The position numbers and the translations under genes were made by a program. The notes below the pieces were generated by a model that was not told the DNA's origin, did not search any database, and was given only the letters and a program-made list of their open reading frames with translations. A stretch of 64,000 bases of DNA from Nilaparvata lugens (Eukaryota > Arthropoda > Insecta > Hemiptera > Delphacidae), in assembly GCF_014356525.2 (NCBI RefSeq), contig NC_052510.1, positions 20,362,532 to 20,426,531 of the forward strand, in the 5' to 3' direction. Positions 23,841 through 34,740 of this stretch are shown here, in pieces. Position 1 is the stretch's first letter, and each line of letters begins with the position of its first letter.

Positions 23841-25189
23841 ACTGCGATCAGTGGCGTAGCCAGAAAAAAATTTCGGGGGGGGATCATAGTATTAGAGTAG
23901 GAAGCACCTAAACTTTGAGGTGACACCGTTATGGGTATGACACCGTGTGTGGGTATGGAATACCCCCCATTGAAGGGGCGTCCGGGGGTCCTCCCCCGAA
24001 AAATGTTGAAAATAAACCTTCAATTTGGTGCGATTTTACGCAATTTCCACATGAAAACAAACATTCCATTCAAGTATTTTTGGTGATCAGTAGACTACTA
24101 TTATTTCGATTTTGCCTTGAAAATGTCATGGGGTTTTTGATCAAATAACAAATAGAATGGAATGGAGTAGAATTTTATTAGTCATTCAATTGTTTAAAAA
24201 AAATGGTGATTTCGCAGAAGGCCTACTAATTAATAGATAACAAGCTAAAATGCTTAAATTTTGTCTCCAATAAAGCACTATTTCAACCAACTTTAAGGTG
24301 CGTACAGACTTTCGCTCTGCTCCGCAACCGAACATCACTCCAGCAGAGCGATTGATGATCGACCGGCGAGCAAGAGTGGTTCGACCGGGGAACGCGAGAA
24401 GATCTAACATCTTCCGTAACGTTCATGATGGGTGCGTGGGAGGAGCTACTGTGGTTCGATGGTGGTACGAGAGCGGTACGAGGGCGGTACGAGGGCGGTA
24501 CGAGGGAGGAGCGTGCTCGGTGCTGATTGGAAGCGCGAATATGTGTACGCAGCTTTATAGGCTTCGTTTCAACTTGATTAACATTTTTTTCAAATTTACA
24601 TGATTTTTACTAGAGTGTTTAACCTTACATTGCTTTTTTTTGGGGGGGGGATAAAACTTTTTTTCAAATATTAGGGGGATGTGTCCATGTGTCCCTCCTG
24701 TCCATGGTAGAAACTGCGCACGTTCATCATAACAGTAAAATAAAAAGAAGAAGCTGTTGGAGCTTTGTTCAAAGTTATGCAAGAAACTGAATAAACTATG
24801 TTCAACTAGAGCAATATTGAATTTCTTCATAATAATAGATGATCATCCATTGCTTTTGGCAGCCCCGTCTCCTTTCTTTTACCCAAAAAGTGAACTAAGT
24901 TTGAAGTGCTATCTGTAGTTTCTCTATCCCCTGTTATCCAGTCCCTACGCACATCACTCACTGTCTATAAGAAAATAGCTCATTATTATTATTATTACCA
25001 TTGCTATATGCTATTTGCAGTGCTATTCTCTCATCCTTTATCACCTTACATTGTACAATCTAACGAAAATATGACATTAGATGCTAATTTTTGTGGCTTA
25101 TCCAGCAACAAAAAATTCAGGGTCCATTTCGGGAGGGGAGGGGATACATCACCATATCCCCCCACCCGGGATACGCCACTAACTGCGAA
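23841..25189. mobile_element. Non-autonomous hAT-type element with 8-bp target duplication
   Basis: The left end is CAGTGGCGTAGCC at 23849. The right end is GGATACGCCACTA ending at 25181. Flanking 8-mers are ACTGCGAT (23841-23848) and ACTGCGAA (25182-25189), 7/8 identical. CAGTGGCG-type termini with 8-bp duplications are characteristic of the hAT superfamily. G-rich runs lie just inside both ends. No transposase frame is present. A separate GC-rich MITE is nested at 24297-24553. Confidence 0.8.
24297..24553. mobile_element. GC-rich MITE nested in the hAT element
   Basis: Ends GGTGCGTACAG and, in reverse, GCTGCGTACAC form an 11-bp inverted pair. Flanks CTTTAA and CTTTAT may be a target duplication. 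The interior is markedly GC-rich against the AT-rich host element and holds an 11-bp tandem repeat of GCGGTACGAGG (about 24464-24506). Open frames on both strands here are by-products of the composition. Confidence 0.65.
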
Positions 25190-25262
25190 AGCTCAGAGAG
25201 ATGAGGCGATATCAACCTTTGATAGAACGGAACAATCGTAGGTTCGAATTCCATGAATCGCC
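25182..25262 (+). other. tRNA-like (pol III A/B-box) sequence abutting the hAT element
   Basis: AGCTCAGAGAGATGAGGC resembles a tRNA D-arm/A box. TATC-AACCTTT-GATA could be an anticodon arm with a shortened stem. GGTTCGAATTCC (25241-25252) is a B box. After the T-arm, GAATCGC (25255-25261) can pair with GCGATTT on the far side of the hAT insertion (23834-23840). The order of arms is tRNA-like, but the T stem and D stem have mismatches, so this is a tRNA pseudogene or tRNA-derived SINE, not a working tRNA. Confidence 0.4.
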
Positions 25263-25331
25263 TGCCATCATCTTATTTCATTACCCATCCACAAGTAAGT
25301 ACTGTATTTCATGATCTCATCATGAAGCCAT

Positions 25332-25956
25332 GTAGCAGAGTCATGGGTGAAAAGTCCGAGAACGGCTTAATATCTCATACACAAAGGTAATTTGACGGTG
25401 GGTGTGATTGGGAATCCTACTCAAATTTGAAATACTACTTTACTATGACTTCAGAAATCTGGTCCGCCATCTTGGATCCGCCATTTTGAATACAACTTCA
25501 TTTTTTTAATAAGAAGGTGATCATGTGATACATGACGTTGATACGGAATTCGAAGAAAAAATGAATAGCGAAAACCGCACATCGATATCTCAAACCGTTC
25601 AGAAGATATTCATATTATTAATCAATACATTTATTTTCTTTGAGATACTAAGCAGTTCTCATACTTTTTTCTTTCCTTTCTGCTTTGAACAGTATTGATT
25701 TATAATATTAATATCTTCGAAACGGTTTGAGATATCGATATGCGGCTTCCGCCATTTATTTTCTCTTGAAATTCCTTATCGAAATCATGTATTGCATGAC
25801 CACCTTCCTATTAAAAAAATGAAGTTGCATTCAAAATAGAGGATCCAATATGGCGGACCAGATTTTTAAAGTCATAGTAAAGTGGTATTTCAAATTTAAA
25901 TTACCTTTGTGTATGAGATATTAAGCCGTTCTCGGACTTTTCACCCACTCTGTATA
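25332..25956. mobile_element. ~0.62-kb fold-back element with ~300-bp inverted arms
   Basis: The left arm 'gggtgaaaagtccgagaacg' (25345 onward) is inverted as the right arm ending 'tcggacttttcacccactct' then GTA (near 25955). The arms stay alignable to the centre near 25665, including TGGTCCGCCATCTTGGATC versus its inverted counterpart and the 'gatatctcaaaccgtt' block. The right end is followed by TA, as for Tc1/mariner-type insertions. It has no coding capacity. A solo copy of the right end recurs at 26025-26052. Confidence 0.8.
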
Positions 25957-27411
25957 ACCACAGTATGGCCATTGACTGTCACGCTTTTAATTGGCTAGCT
26001 CGATCACGTGGTACAATACAAATACGGACTTTTTACCCACTCTGTATACTATCATTTTTATAAAGCCTTGCAATTCGTAAAGTCAAAGTAGCAGACAACA
26101 CTGCAAATCGTTTGACGGTCACGGGATTCTGGAGAATTTTTAAGCCATGAATAAATAATTCAAAACGTCGCCGACGAGGTATGCGATTCTCAATGGTGGC
26201 ACAAGGCATTAGATTTTTTTACAATAATGTTGTTTCTCAAAAGTTCTTATTTTTTCCTATCCTATCACATCGGAACCTACCTGTCTGAAATCATTCAACA
26301 TTGCTTTTGTATTCAACCATGTTTTTCAAGATCATATTCCAAGCGTAATTAATTAATATCAGTGGGAGGTGAATATTAGGTTCCAAGCTTGGTGCAAAAT
26401 ATATTCACCAAATTAATAGTGTTCGGATTACAGTACACTATGTACAGTCTAGTACTTTGTATGCATTATTCCCCGTTTATAAATTCATTATACACCGAAT
26501 GCTATCGTAGAACAGAGAGGTAAATGGATGCTTGAAATTGTTCAACTATCTGAAACTCAAAACTGAACTCGCGTTCGAACAAATATGCGGCTCTAAGCTG
26601 CCTGAGTCTCTCAGCTCTCTAATAAATTAGATCATCCATTCTCCCGAGAGCATTCACTCAGTGCTCTCTACCAACAACCAAACCATGAAAACAGTCTGCT
26701 AAACAAGTTGTATCCAAAGCACTGAATTTCGAAGTGAAACAAACTCTACACAGTATACTTATGGGTGAAGGCTGGAGTCTCGTATGAATGTTCCAAGCAT
26801 GTTTTGATGAACAACAGTCATTAATAGCACACAATATTGTCTTCTGATCACGAAACTATGATGATCTTGATTATGGTTCCATTGTAATCAAAAATAATAT
26901 GGCAATCTAGCAGTATACTGCTATATTATGTGTGCTATTGGAACGCATTTGAGATTTATATTGTGTGATTTAAAGAGTCTATAATCCTTGTTTTGTGAAA
27001 TCATTTTGTAAGATATGCACGACATGAGATGTCTTATCACATCATCTGTACTGGATAAGTAAGGCATACTTTGACATCCAAGTCTGAGAAATAACTTCAA
27101 TTTGTAAATGTCCAATAATTATTATTCTGATTTTTTTGTAAACTATGCCTGACAACTTCTATATTCAATGTCTAAAGACATTTTTTTCTATTCCTATTTT
27201 GTAATCAGAAACTTTTAACACTCAGTAAATGAGTAATGAGTCAGACAAAGGACATGACAGATTACATTTCCCACGTTGAGTGATTGAAGGCATAATTTTG
27301 ATTTCGAATCTTGGATGCGAGAGAATTTACTAGAATTTATTATTCAGCAAATATTGAATTGATTCTTATATATCATTGTTATTCTTCACTGATAAAGAAA
27401 ATCCTGCAGTG
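25957..27411. other. Stretch without recognisable gene
   Basis: Apart from the solo fold-back end at 26025-26052, I see no element boundary or coding signal. The frame at 26921-27115 (minus) has no motif. Confidence 0.4.
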
Positions 27412-27540
27412 ACAATTATTATTAGTAGTAGTACCAACCATTAGTACCTACTGGCAATGTTTGTTCTACTAGTACTACTTAGTACTCAAGTAATAAGTAA
27501 TAGGTACTAGTAGTACCTACTGGTAGTGGTAGTAGTTCGA
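27412..27540. repeat. Low-complexity AGTA/TACT-rich segment
   Basis: A dense mixture of TAGTAC, TACTAGTAG and ACCTACTGG with internal palindromes. It looks like a degenerate simple repeat. Confidence 0.6.
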
Positions 27541-27645
27541 TAATAATTAGAGAATAGTTCTCTTGTTTGAACATTTTTCATGAGAGCTGATGAGGTTGTT
27601 TCTCGAACACATCTGAGAGTACTCAGTAGTCGACATCTCAATTAG

Positions 27646-27822
27646 ACACAAAATTCACCAGCTACCCATCCCTCCTCCACTCGACGAACAGGTTCAAGGT
27701 CGCAGTGTGGGAACCGAACTGGTCCAAGTCGGAAATCGGAAGATGAAAGCGAGTCCAAGAGCAGTGAAGAAAAAGTGGAGCAGCCAATGAAAGCGGTGGC
27801 AGGAAACGTCAACGATCGATGA
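27646..27822 (+). other. Possible terminal coding exon (unrecognised)
   Basis: One frame is open from just after a stop/AG at 27645 to a TGA at 27820-27822. It reads in part SPATHPSSTRRTGSRSQCGN, PSRKSEDESESKSSEEKVEQ and PMKAVAGNVNDR. The peptide is hydrophilic, Ser/Glu/Lys-rich and low in the Ile/Asn/Phe noise typical of this AT-rich window. The DNA is about half GC. Possible acceptors are the AG at 27644-27645 and CACCAG near 27660. There is no downstream donor, so it could only be a 3'-terminal exon. I recognise no family. The alternative is a relic of an element or chance. Confidence 0.2.
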
Positions 27823-28024
27823 AAGCTACTCAAAAGAAAGAGAAGAGAAAAAACACGTCAGTACGCTTCTTCCTCTCTCATCCCGACATCAAACTACTTT
27901 CAGTTGGCAAAATTAGGTTTGTTCAGAGAGAAAATGGGTCAGAGCGGTTGGGTGTCGAGAAGATAGTACATAGTTTCCATAAAAACAGAGTGCCAGCTCC
28001 GTAGAACAACTGGGTTGTTATCAA

Positions 28025-28139
28025 GGTCATAGAATAGTGGATGCAACTTTCAATTTCCTAACATCATAATTGTGATAATTGTGCTTTTGGTCATAAGACA
28101 GTGGATGTAACTTTCGATTTCCTAAAATCACAATTGTAG
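28025..28139 (+). repeat. 64-bp tandem duplication
   Basis: Two copies start GGTCATA at 28025 and 28089 and share 'agtggatg.aactttc.attt' and 'cctaa.atca.aattgt' with a few differences. Confidence 0.85.
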
Positions 28140-29258
28140 AATCTTATAAGTTACCAATTATTTTATTGGTCAGAGAGAGTCAATTATGTTGTATTCACAG
28201 AATCACAGGTTGGGAAACATGCAACAGAACAAATGTAGACAAGATCTAGAAGCACGATTTGTTATAATAAGAATAAAAATTACTCGTATTATTGAAAGAG
28301 GAGATGAACTTCCTGATTACTGCGAGACAACTAGTTTTAATTCCTTTAATTCAGTTGAGTGATCCTGGAAAATTTGTAATCAGGATGATTCAGGCTAAGA
28401 AGCATAACTATTCCTTTCTTGATTTCAAATTCCACTATTTCAAAGTATTCAATTTTATATGCATACTTCAAAAAGTTGTGGAAGCAGTTGAGAGTTCAGA
28501 AATGTTTCGGAATCAGACTGATTGAAGATTGTAGTATTCACATAGTAGGTTACTTCACTTATTTTACTTCAAAACATTAATGTAAGCTTACTCTGTTTAA
28601 AATTCAGATCAATTTCATTTCCTATGAACGCCGTCACAGGTCACACTATTCAATCATACCATGTAAGAGTACTACATGATATACATCTACTCATTCTCTG
28701 CTCTAGATTTCATTCATACACGATTTTTTAATGCCTTTACTATGATAAGATTCAATTAAAATAAAAATTTCAATAATTGAAGATCCTCAATAAAATTTAA
28801 GATCCTTCAATTTCCTATCAATTGAAATGACAAATTTTTGAAATTATTCAAATATGTTTTTGTCATACTTACTCAATTGCAGCTGTTTTCCATGCATTAA
28901 ATCAAGCCAGTAAACAGCAGAACAAGAAAACATGTTATTTTCATTACAGCATATTATACTGTTAGGACTCTACTGAGTCCTAATAACATCTGAGTAATTA
29001 ATATACTAACTCAAATAATTAAAGAACTCATTTAAGGAGTTTCAAGTTATAAGAACTCATCTGAAATCTCATAATTTAAGCCTTTATTATTTTATTTGAG
29101 CTCGAATGGTCTGTCTGTTATGAACTAGGCGCTACGGGCTAGGTCATGTTTATAGAATGCAGTAGCTCGAGCAGCAGCAGTTAATGGTTTCTGTTTCTCA
29201 GCAATATTGTTCTTTCTCAGATAAGTATGAAAAAAAAATATTGTACATAACATGTACG
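28140..29258. other. Stretch without recognisable gene
   Basis: The only structure is a perfect hairpin TTAGGACTC-TACT-GAGTCCTAA at 28962-28983. Otherwise it is AT-rich sequence with a motif-less 77-codon frame at 28292-28525. Confidence 0.4.
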
Positions 29259-29347
29259 GTAACGTATTTACCGCATTCGTATGATAATTCTGCCCTCAAC
29301 TACGTTTCGGGCAGAAACAATCATACTTATGCGGTAAATTATCGTTA
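29259..29347. repeat. 89-nt inverted repeat (large hairpin)
   Basis: GTAACG, TTTACCGCAT, CGTATGAT and TTCTGCCC on the left pair in order with GGGCAGAA, ATCATACT, ATGCGGTAAA and CGTTAC on the right, with small bulges and a ~13-nt loop. It could be a miniature fold-back element or a structured RNA. The overlapping open frames are not convincing. Confidence 0.65.
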
Positions 29348-31060
29348 CTGGACTTGTTACGTAAAGTACTATTTCAGCTACTACTCTCGCATTTCTCAGG
29401 AATTAATCCAGGTTCTAATGCAGCAGCAACATTTTCACAGATGAAGTTCCCATTAAAAATGCATCAAATGGCAGCACTTTGCGTTAGAACTAATATCACA
29501 GACAAAAATATTAACATATCAATCACATGTAGAAATTGTTACAGTGACAAAATAAGCAAATTTGCTATTTTTTTGCTTATATGCTCAACAAATAATTGTT
29601 TAGAGACTTTTCCGCGTTTCGTCTCGTCATCATTATCAACAACATTAGATCAGTTGAGCTCTGTTTTAATTCGACTCTCGCCATTGTCAGAGTAGCTTGC
29701 ACTCCAAATGTAGCTCAACTACTTTTGCCTTCTTCGATAACTTTGCTTCCTCCGTTTATCTCCTCTTTTTACACTCTTCTTCACACACATTCTCTGTCTC
29801 AGTCTCACACCTGACAGCAATGTGAAACCTTGACGGATGGAAATCAAGGCCAAGCAGCATCATTGCCACCAAGTGGCAACACTGATAATTGCTCTCAATT
29901 CACAAATAGGCGCGCACACATACACACTTTCTTCGCGATTTCCCTATTTAACTTAAGACCTATATCAATTAAGAGTGTGTGTGTGTGTGATATATGCGTG
30001 AAAAAGTGAAGAAGATGTGGCGATATCATTATGTACTTTCCTTTGTTCTACAGTGCAATTTCACACACCCAAGGAACTCTAGGCTAAGCCACTACAACAT
30101 AGATTAGAGATGCTAGTTACACTCTTAAATTGATTTGAATTTTCATTTTAATCTTTTACCAATCATTTTTAGCTTTGAAGCAGTACTATTTGTGCAATTT
30201 CTAAAAGATAGATTTTCCAATCTTATTTATAATAAGTGACGATTGAGTTGCTTTACATACACCGTATTTAGTTGAGAAGAAGTTCTGAGTTGGAATAACT
30301 GTTTAGAATGTGATCTGTACGAGTTATTATAATTAACAATAGAATGGAATCAACATTTCTCAAATAAGAATTTCAACAGCTTGCAACTCTTTTTGGAATA
30401 ATATTATGACCGATTTCAAGAATTTATAAAGCAATTTTAGATAAAGCCTTCAGCATGTTATAGTAAATGTTTATTTCAACTCTATGTATCTAGTGAATAG
30501 TAGGTGTGAATGTATTAAGTAAATATTCTATGGCTTCCAGGTGATGTGATGTTGCATCTGAAAATATCAAGGTATCTAGAACACCTTGGAAAATATCAAA
30601 GGCCGATAAATATAATTAAGAAAAAACTGGAAGAAAACAAGCTCCCCTGAAAGTTTCATACTGAAAACATTAGTCATTTGATGAATATAAATATGTAACT
30701 ATGAGTGATACGAATGAAAATTGATCTCTGGAAGAAAATATAGTCAAGGATCTCAGGCAATTGAATAGAAAGGGAAAATACATGTCATATCTATAAGCTC
30801 ATCAGAGTGCTCGCAAATTGAACAATAAACTACAGAGATAGAAATTACAGCGAACAATTTTCGTCCACATTGGTTCCGTGACAAAAACTGGAATTTATCA
30901 GGGAAAAGATTTCAAACGACAGAACGAGAGCACACAGTTTCACAGATAGCAGACCAAAACTGGGGCCCTCAATAAAGAGAGTGAAACTAAACTAGCTGCT
31001 GGCCGGTTTCCAGATTAATACAACACAACTGAAGACAGACACCCTCACGCTCCATCACTC
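29348..31060. other. Stretch without recognisable gene; (GT)n at 29974-29989
   Basis: Contains a GT microsatellite at 29974-29989 and a small perfect palindrome TTGCCAC-caa-GTGGCAA near 29865. Frames at 29354-29814 lack motifs. Confidence 0.4.
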
Positions 31061-31103
31061 CTTCACTCTCTCTCTCTCTCCGAAAAAACAAACTCGTCGT
31101 AAA

Positions 31104-31241
31104 ATGCCACTGCAAAGATCCTGGTCTTGCGAAAATTTTCCCGACGAAGGAAATGGCAGTCCCAAACTTTCGCTTTTCCAGAAGAAAACCGACTCAATCT
31201 CAAAATTTCGGAGGAAAAGACCAACAACTCAAGCCCGATAA
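31104..31241 (+). other. Possible short coding segment, 45 codons (unrecognised)
   Basis: The ATG at 31104 opens MPLQRSWSCENFPDEGNGSP, then LSLFQKKTDSISKFRRKRPT, stopping at 31239-31241. The same frame is open upstream of the ATG back to about 30993. A TTTCCAG acceptor-like site lies at about 31007-31013, and after the stop the frame runs open again for 36 codons. A CT-run (31064-31081) precedes the ATG. The residue mix is protein-like and the DNA is GC-balanced, but there is no GT donor within the frame after the ATG that would carry it on. I recognise no family. It may be a first exon or small ORF, or chance. Confidence 0.18.
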
Positions 31242-33241
31242 ATCGACACGATTGCCGGAAATTCGGCACATCCACATCCACCACAACTAAATGGATATTA
31301 CATTTTGGGATTTTGTGCCCAGAAACGGCGAATTTCAACAAAAACAGGATAGTTTGTGGATTGTCTATGATGATAGTGTGCGGTGCCGCCGCTTCTGCTA
31401 CCATTTTCTCATCCAGTTTCAACATGTTTTTAGTTATCTGTCATGACTTGTGTCTTTTGGAGAGAGGTCAGCGACCTAGGCAATGTTCTATTCTCACAGA
31501 CATTTTGACGCTGTCTGACCCATTCGATCAGATTATACTGTCAGCTATGGGCTGCTTGTTTCAAAACTAACAGCTACGATAAATATTTCAACTAATTCCC
31601 CGGAATTTTACTAATTTTTCTTCCATCTGAGAATTAAACTGAATTCATACATTACTGTAGAGATGGAAGTGAATATGACATTGCAATTGTTCAAATGCCA
31701 ATGAAATGAATACGTATTCGTGAATATTATCGACTAATCAATTTTACAATTCAAATAATAGGCATATGCTATCAACAGCCCTGGAGACTTTCCGACTTTC
31801 TGAGGGCAAAAATCCTTCTAGCTTTTCTCCCTGTTGACAATATCTCTAGTTACATAATCTGTTAACATAGTTAATAGCAAAGATCTTGTATTTGAATTTT
31901 CATTCAATGTTAATTATTACTGTAAACAACTCTTCATTTCTTAGATAAGTTTGAAGATTGAATAATGCCTCAAATCTGATATAAAAATGTCAATTCGATT
32001 CAAATTAAAGGACAGAAAAACAGAGTAAGTTTTCTAGATTTGCGTGGCTACGAAAATCAATCAACCTTACTGTGAAATTTCAAATGCCTAAACACAAAAC
32101 TCCCTTAATTCCACTTATCTGTACGATTAAAAACATTTACTATGTTAGTGGCAGATAATGTACTTTGTTGATGAGTAATGTACTAGTGGCAGATAAACAT
32201 TCCAGTATGATAGTATTCATAGTGAATAAAATTAAATGAAATATGATAATTTTTCGATATATAAAAAACAAGATCTCGTAAGCTTGAGTATGAGCATAGT
32301 AAGTATCATCCATAACATTTCAAAACTTTCAATTCCCATGAAAAACCAGCAAAAAGCTGGCAGGTTCCTACAATTGAAGAAATTAATAGGATGACCTGAT
32401 TGTTAACAATATGTTCAATACTAAATGATATCTGAACTGTCATCATTTGTTTCTAAATAAATTTCATCGTCAATGCAGATTATAGATAGCAGGTTCCAAG
32501 AATTAACGAAATCAATAGTATGACCTGATTGATGCTAGAGGTGTTCTCATTTCGTAACAACGGCGCTGTGTAGACTGAATAGCAAGCATGTGTTGCGGGT
32601 AGTATAAGCTCGGCATTGCAGGCGCTCAAGGTTGAAGCCCTATCATAGCTTTCTACCATGGTATCACATAGATTGATTCCTGTTATATATTTATGATTTG
32701 ACACGGAATATCAGATTTACAGCGCTGGATATCAAAGATATGATACATAACTGTCACTGAAAGATCACATTTATGGTAAAGAGTATTATTTATTAAGAAA
32801 TAAATGGGGAAGCAAAGGGCTTTTACAAGAATCATCAATGACTGGAAGTCAGTGCTCCATCATTAGGTAGCATGAGACATAATGCACAATAATCCTATTC
32901 ATTATGAATAATACTCGGTCGATTCAATAAAGCTGGCAATTAAAAGCTAATTCTAAGATTTTCAAGCAAATGATAGGATTCGAGTCAGTTGTATAATCTT
33001 ATCTGTATAGCAAGAACTAATGAATAGTTGCTAGTCACTAGGTTCTAGTTTTTATTCAATCGACCCAACGCACCCAGAATCAACTAACTATCAAATAATA
33101 GTGTAAAAATCATATTCTTCGTTCAAATGTTTCGTGAGAGAACAACGTTAAACAAGGCATGAATGAGAATAGGGTGATGAAGAAGGAAACTGATAATAAA
33201 GTAGTAAGAAAGTGGGTGTATGACTCATAAAAAGTGTTTTC
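31242..33241. other. Stretch without supported gene; diverged direct repeat at 32361-32535
   Basis: CAGGTTCC followed by an 'aattaa...aatag.atgacctgatt' block occurs at 32361-32402 and again at 32490-32532, an offset of 129 bp. 'agtggcagataa' also repeats at about 32149 and 32183. A 147-codon frame at 31127-31570 overlaps the 31104 segment in another frame, begins at TTG and shows no domain. Confidence 0.45.
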
Positions 33242-33423
33242 ATAGAAAGAAAAATAAAAATCTTAGTACCCTTTTTGAAATATTTAATCACAACATGTTT
33301 CGGACATTGATGCCATTTTCAATTTACATTTGCACTTGCACTTGAAAATGGCATCAATATCCGAAACATGTTGTGATTAAATATTTCAAATAAGGGTACT
33401 AAGATTTTTATTTTTCTTTCTAT
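33242..33423. mobile_element. 182-bp fold-back element with near-identical arms
   Basis: The left arm (ATAGAAAGAAAAATAAAAATC onward) and right arm (ending GATTTTTATTTTTCTTTCTAT) are inverted copies with very few differences. They pair inwards through GGGTACTAAG-type blocks to 'ttgaaaatggcatcaat' and 'tccgaaacatgttg'. The high arm identity implies a young insertion or ongoing arm correction. It is non-coding. Confidence 0.85.
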
Positions 33424-33499
33424 TTCTATAAAAGTAGCCCTTTACAGAAAAGAGATAAAAAAGTGTTTTCACTCTGGGATCAGGGAATGAAGGGACCTA

Positions 33500-34740
33500 A
33501 AAAAGCAAGATAATATTAAAAATGCCAGTGAAACAAAAACAAGATTGAAAAATGCAGTGGAACGCAGAGGAAGGATGGCTGGATGAGAGAATGAAGGAAT
33601 GAGTGATAAATTAGAGACATAGAAGGAAGGAGAGAGAGGTGGTTATAACTAAAAAGGTACAGACAGGTTGAGGAACGTTTAATCAAGAGTGGACAAACTT
33701 GTGTGAATCCCTGAGTAGATAACAAAAATATTTATTCATATGCTAATAAAATCCAGGTAAAAACAACAGACATTTGCCCAAAACTGTGGAGGTCTTTAAA
33801 CATATTTGAAGCCTGTGGAGGTTTGCTGCAAATCGAGGTGGAATACCAGTAAGGGAGAGAAGAAGAGATAATATATTATAAACACAGAAGGAAGGGAGTA
33901 GGAAATACAGGCGAAAGGTAGATGATAAAAGAACGGAGGGAAATAGAATGGGTAGAGGCGAGAGAGACATTTACGGTTGGGCATTGAAGAAAGAAAGAAA
34001 GGAGTGTTATGTTTGATTTAGAGAGTGACCTCACGATTTTGTCATCTGTTCTTGAAGAAGGAAATATCAAGGGAGCAAGAGATCAGGAAGAAGGTGATAG
34101 AAGAGTAGAGATGGTTGACGACGGAGCAAAAAAATGAATAAGATGGAATAGTAAGAATAGAAAATAAGTGAAGAGGGAAAAAGATGAAGATGGTAATGGG
34201 GGAGAAAAGGAGTCTGTGGGAGTTGAATGGGATAAATAAAAATGAATTTAGCAAGAAAAAAAATGAAAAAACGGAGAATAAGAGGGAGGAGATTGAAAAA
34301 GGAAATAAAGAATAAAGACTCTGATGAAGACGAGAAAATAAGAATGAGAAATTGAGGAGGATCAGAAAGGAAAACTAGATATGTATGGAGGATGAAATGA
34401 AAGCAATGAAAATAAAGGGAATATTTATTTGTCACACGCCAGATCTAGAGAGAAACTAATGCATCTCAATATATAATCATACAATTTATTTTGATGAATG
34501 GAAGGAAAGAAAACGCTTGAAAAGAAGAAGATGAAAGGATAATTGGGACAGAAGTGGCTTAAGAGAGAACGAGAAGTGTAAGTAAATAGCAGAATACAGA
34601 AAAAAAGAAGTAGGGAAATGGGAACTAGATAACAGAAGTCGCAGATAATAAAGGGTAGAAGACGTGGAGTGGTAGCAGAGATAAGAAACGGAGAATAATG
34701 TTGAAGAGAAAGTACTGCTACAATAACAGTTTGTTGTATT
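33500..34740 (+). other. 1.2-kb purine-rich tract
   Basis: The plus strand is largely A and G (gaaggaagg, agagagg, gaagaag patterns) with few long pyrimidine runs. All open frames on the minus strand here are Ser/Leu/Phe/Pro-rich consequences of this composition. No clear repeat period was found by eye. Confidence 0.65.

Noticed and set aside
31127..31570. 147-codon frame starting at TTG
   Set aside because: Out of frame with the more protein-like MPLQRSW segment, no ATG start, no domain.
34067..34435. 122-codon minus-strand hydrophobic frame
   Set aside because: Complement of a purine-rich tract; composition artefact.
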